Origin: Mucilaginibacter sp. CSA2-8R
GTDB lineage: Bacteria; Bacteroidota; Bacteroidia; Sphingobacteriales; Sphingobacteriaceae
Reading direction: 5' to 3'
NCBI RefSeq assembly: GCF_038806765.1
Contig: NZ_CP152389.1
Span: 2,852,001-2,916,000, forward strand
DNA length: 64,000 nucleotides
Position 1 is the first letter of the stretch. Each line of letters begins with the position of its first letter. Below, one piece after another: positions 61,572 through 64,000 of the stretch. The position numbers and the translations under genes are program-made. The notes beneath the pieces are model-generated. The model saw only the letters and a program-made list of their open reading frames with translations, was not told the origin of the DNA and made no database searches.

Positions 61572-63113
61572 ATGGACATGTCTCAACCCGAAATACCTGG
61601 CTCATTGGGCCAAACAACGTTAAAACTATTTGAAGCGGCGGTTAACGCTACCAGCAACGGCGTTGTGATTACCGACCACCAGCAGCCCGACGAACCTATT
61701 ATTTACTGCAACCAGGCGTTTATGAGCCTTACCGGCTATGCTTATGAAGACATTATAGGCCATAACTGCCGTTTTTTACAAGCCGACGATCGTGACCAGG
61801 CCGCGCGCGATATACTGCGTGATGCCATCGCTAAAGGCGAGCACTGCAAAATTGAGTTGCGCAACTATAAAAAGAACGGAACTCTGTTTTGGAATGAATT
61901 GATTATGTCGCCCGTGAAAGACGAGCAGGGTAACATCACTCATTTTATTGGGGTACAAAATGATATAACCGGCCGTAAAGAAGCTGAACGTGCCTTAAAA
62001 AGCGAACAGGAACAACTGGAACAACGTGTACGTGACCGCACCTATGAACTTGAAGTAAACGAAGCCTACCTGGCAAGCATTGTTGAAACCGTGCGTGAAA
62101 GTTTGGTAGTACTCAATCAAGAGTTGATGATATTAAGTGTGAATGATCATTTTTGCCAGTTCTTTAAGCTAGCAGAAGATGAGGTACGCGGAAAACGATT
62201 GTTTGATATAGGCCGGGGTGAGTGGAATGGCCCTGAACTGGAAGACCTTTTGCGCAATGTATTGCCAAGTAACAACCCATTTGAAGGTTTTGAATTTGAC
62301 AACACCTTTGCGCATATAGGCCGTAAGGTATTAGTGCTTAATGCCAGGCAGGTTACACTACGTGGTAAATATCAGGATCGTATTTTGCTGGCCATTGAAG
62401 ATAAAACCGATGAGCGTGATGCCGAACAACGCAAAGGCGATTTCGTAAGCATTGCCAGCCACGAAATGAAAACGCCGCTTACCAGCATCAAAGGCAATAT
62501 ACAGATGATGCAACGGCGTACCGAAAAAAATAACGACGGAGACTATGCCGGCTTTTTAGAGAAAGCAGACCGGTCTATTCACCGCCTTGAAAAACTGGTA
62601 TCCGACTTGTTGGATGTGGCTGGCTTACAAGAAGGAAATGTAGTGTATGACTACCGCCGTTTTGACTTTGATAAGTTTATGCGAGATGTTATCGACAGCA
62701 TCCAGGTAGCACAGCCCAGTCATCAAATCATTATAAGCGGAGAAACAAACAAACAGCTAGAAGGAGATGCCTCCAGGTTGGAACAAGTGGTAATTAACTT
62801 GTTAAATAATGCTATTAAATACTCGCCAGAGGCAAGCCAGGTTCATATTTATCTGAGTGTGGTGAGCAATTACGTAAAAGTATCTATAACCGATTATGGT
62901 GTGGGCATTAAGCCCGAAGATCAGAAAAAGATATTTGGCCGGTTTTACCGTGCAGGCCAATCGCCGGGCAATTTTCAGGGTGTGGGCATAGGGCTGTATA
63001 TTTCCAACAAAATTATACAAGAGCATCGCGGTTCATTATGGGTGGAAAGCAATGAAGGCGAAGGTTCGGTATTTAATTTCACCGTGCCAGTTGACCGGCC
63101 TAACATATCGTAA
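61572..63113 (+). CDS. LOV-domain (blue-light) sensor histidine kinase
   Basis: A 513-residue cytosolic kinase. The N-terminal LOV domain (about 18-138) has the photoactive motif GHNCRFLQ with Cys66, LTGYAYEDIIG, NYKKNGTLFWNELIMSPV and the flavin-binding glutamine in FIGVQNDITGRK. A coiled linker (LEQRVRDRTYELEVNEAY), a second PAS domain (about 165-280), the dimerisation domain with His297 (SIASHEMKTPLTSI) and the HATPase (NLLNNAIKYSPEA, DYGVGIKPED, GVGIGLYISNK) follow. It should bind FMN, form a Cys-flavin adduct in blue light and change autokinase activity. The ATG follows a hairpin with a T-run. No response regulator is adjacent. Confidence 0.95.
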   Translation: MDMSQPEIPGSLGQTTLKLFEAAVNATSNGVVITDHQQPDEPIIYCNQAFMSLTGYAYEDIIGHNCRFLQADDRDQAARDILRDAIAKGEHCKIELRNYKKNGTLFWNELIMSPVKDEQGNITHFIGVQNDITGRKEAERALKSEQEQLEQRVRDRTYELEVNEAYLASIVETVRESLVVLNQELMILSVNDHFCQFFKLAEDEVRGKRLFDIGRGEWNGPELEDLLRNVLPSNNPFEGFEFDNTFAHIGRKVLVLNARQVTLRGKYQDRILLAIEDKTDERDAEQRKGDFVSIASHEMKTPLTSIKGNIQMMQRRTEKNNDGDYAGFLEKADRSIHRLEKLVSDLLDVAGLQEGNVVYDYRRFDFDKFMRDVIDSIQVAQPSHQIIISGETNKQLEGDASRLEQVVINLLNNAIKYSPEASQVHIYLSVVSNYVKVSITDYGVGIKPEDQKKIFGRFYRAGQSPGNFQGVGIGLYISNKIIQEHRGSLWVESNEGEGSVFNFTVPVDRPNIS

Positions 63114-63260
63114 TTGATTTTACAATAGCTTTTGATGGTTAGTAATACAAGACGCAACGCATCGAGATAGCGATACTTAAAAAAGTCGGAAGAGAATAAG
63201 CAAACATTTCTGCAATTTTTGAAGTGTTTATGTACCTTCGGATACTACATGTGCTAACCG

Positions 63261-64000
63261 ATGAACCTTATCAACGACCTTATGCAAGCCGGCGTTATTA
63301 CTGCCGACGATGCTCAGCAACTGGTTAAACATTTGCAGCGTGAGGCAAGTAACAGCAAGATATTAGCGACACTGTACACCTTTATGCTGGACAAGGCTTT
63401 TCCGGAGCAATCTAAAGGTGGCTTTAGGGTAACCCTCTACAAAGAAGATCCTAACCTTAAAAAGAAAGATATTAATGTAGATAAGCCTAACATTCTGCTC
63501 TTGATCCTGCTTTCACACCAAATTATAACTGACGAGGTTTATAAAAAGCTGCACAAGCATGCCATACCCGATACAGCAGACGGAAATGTAATTATACTGC
63601 ATCTTGCCGGAGAACTCACGGCATATGCCGAAAATTTTACTATTGAGCAACAGCTTGCTTTTGCCAACACTTTATTAGGCGAACGCAAGCCTATACTTTA
63701 CAATGGCATCTTAAACGAAGAACAGTTTGAACAGCTTAAAGCTGACATATACTCAGCAGAATTAGATACATACCTTGATTTTTTTAATTACAGCTACTGT
63801 TGCACAGGGCTGAGAATGCAGGAATCGGATACCGAACGCCAGGTAATTGACGTTGTTACGCCGGCATTAAACAAATTGATTTATGACAGTTTTAGTATAA
63901 GAAGCATCGAAATTGAGCAGGGAGATTTTAACGGCCATCCAACTTACGATAATCACCTGATAAAGATACTGCTGGACACGGGTGTGCGAAAATATAAGCG
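63261..64000 (+). CDS. Unrecognised protein, cut by the right edge
   Basis: ATG 63261 opens a frame of at least 246 codons running off the window. There is no signal peptide. Early residues are MNLINDLMQAGVITADDAQQ and a helical region; several Cys (YCCTG) and Asp/Glu-rich stretches follow. It is not a known kinase or regulator from what is visible. It lies 147 bases after the LOV kinase on the same strand, so it could be part of the same transcript. Confidence 0.75.
   Translation, partial: MNLINDLMQAGVITADDAQQLVKHLQREASNSKILATLYTFMLDKAFPEQSKGGFRVTLYKEDPNLKKKDINVDKPNILLLILLSHQIITDEVYKKLHKHAIPDTADGNVIILHLAGELTAYAENFTIEQQLAFANTLLGERKPILYNGILNEEQFEQLKADIYSAELDTYLDFFNYSYCCTGLRMQESDTERQVIDVVTPALNKLIYDSFSIRSIEIEQGDFNGHPTYDNHLIKILLDTGVRKYK

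Overview
The window looks like chromosomal DNA of a Bacteroidota bacterium, most likely a Sphingobacteriaceae member of the Mucilaginibacter/Pedobacter type. This is inferred from gene content and signals, not from a database match. Supporting signs are the long Bacteroidota form of amidophosphoribosyltransferase, DUF3857/transglutaminase-like secreted proteins, two-FtsX-domain ABC permeases, a GH29 fucosidase, PorT-like outer-membrane barrels, few Shine-Dalgarno sequences, and several -7 boxes of the Bacteroidota form TAnnTTTG. Composition is moderate (about 40-45% G+C) and even, with no insertion sequence, prophage, integrase or CRISPR array.

Layout. 1-11.5 kb: the end of an unknown gene, a PurF-type enzyme, a seven-gene complex I block (nuoH to nuoN, reading leftward) and a DnaQ-like exonuclease. 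11.6-15.6 kb: two overlapping secreted transglutaminase-like proteins and an unlisted 40-residue membrane peptide. 15.7-31.4 kb: housekeeping and stress genes (msrB, SDR plus AraC, two metallophosphoesterases, a YeiH/LysR sulfate-exporter neighbourhood, a MacB-like permease, an MscS channel, a fucosidase), then a TonB-domain lipoprotein gene broken by an in-frame amber codon and a tRNA-Val gene. 31.6-36.4 kb: a secreted alpha/beta hydrolase, SDR, AraC, SnoaL-like, DUF1330 and Crp/Fnr genes. 36.4-40.1 kb: a compact cluster of acyl-CoA-dehydrogenase-like protein, PIG-L deacetylase, NodS-like methyltransferase and an opposing family 2 glycosyltransferase. 41-43.6 kb: selU-selD followed by a secreted cysteine-rich rhodanese. 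43.6-46.5 kb: a bestrophin-like channel, a 47-residue peptide gene, an outer-membrane barrel and a stand-alone CheB methylesterase domain.

46.8-63.1 kb is a signalling region: five PAS-type sensor histidine kinases, one with a complete LOV (blue-light) motif and one with a GAF domain, plus a NarL-type response regulator. Interspersed are a NodB-fold deacetylase, a decayed mgtC pseudogene, two DoxX-like membrane proteins, a lipoprotein, an XRE regulator and small proteins. The right edge cuts an unrecognised gene.

The best candidates for undescribed biology are: the four-gene amino-sugar/lipid-like cluster (36447-40056), whose activities parallel the Nod-factor logic of deacetylase, N-methyltransferase and glycosyltransferase; the LOV kinase with its structured leader; the periplasmic CGCC rhodanese next to the selenium genes; and an inactive/active pair of transglutaminase-fold proteins. 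Two genes (30753-31208 and 50215-50864) are interrupted, both including TAG codons. TAG clearly terminates other genes here, so these look like pseudogenes or sequence errors rather than recoding.
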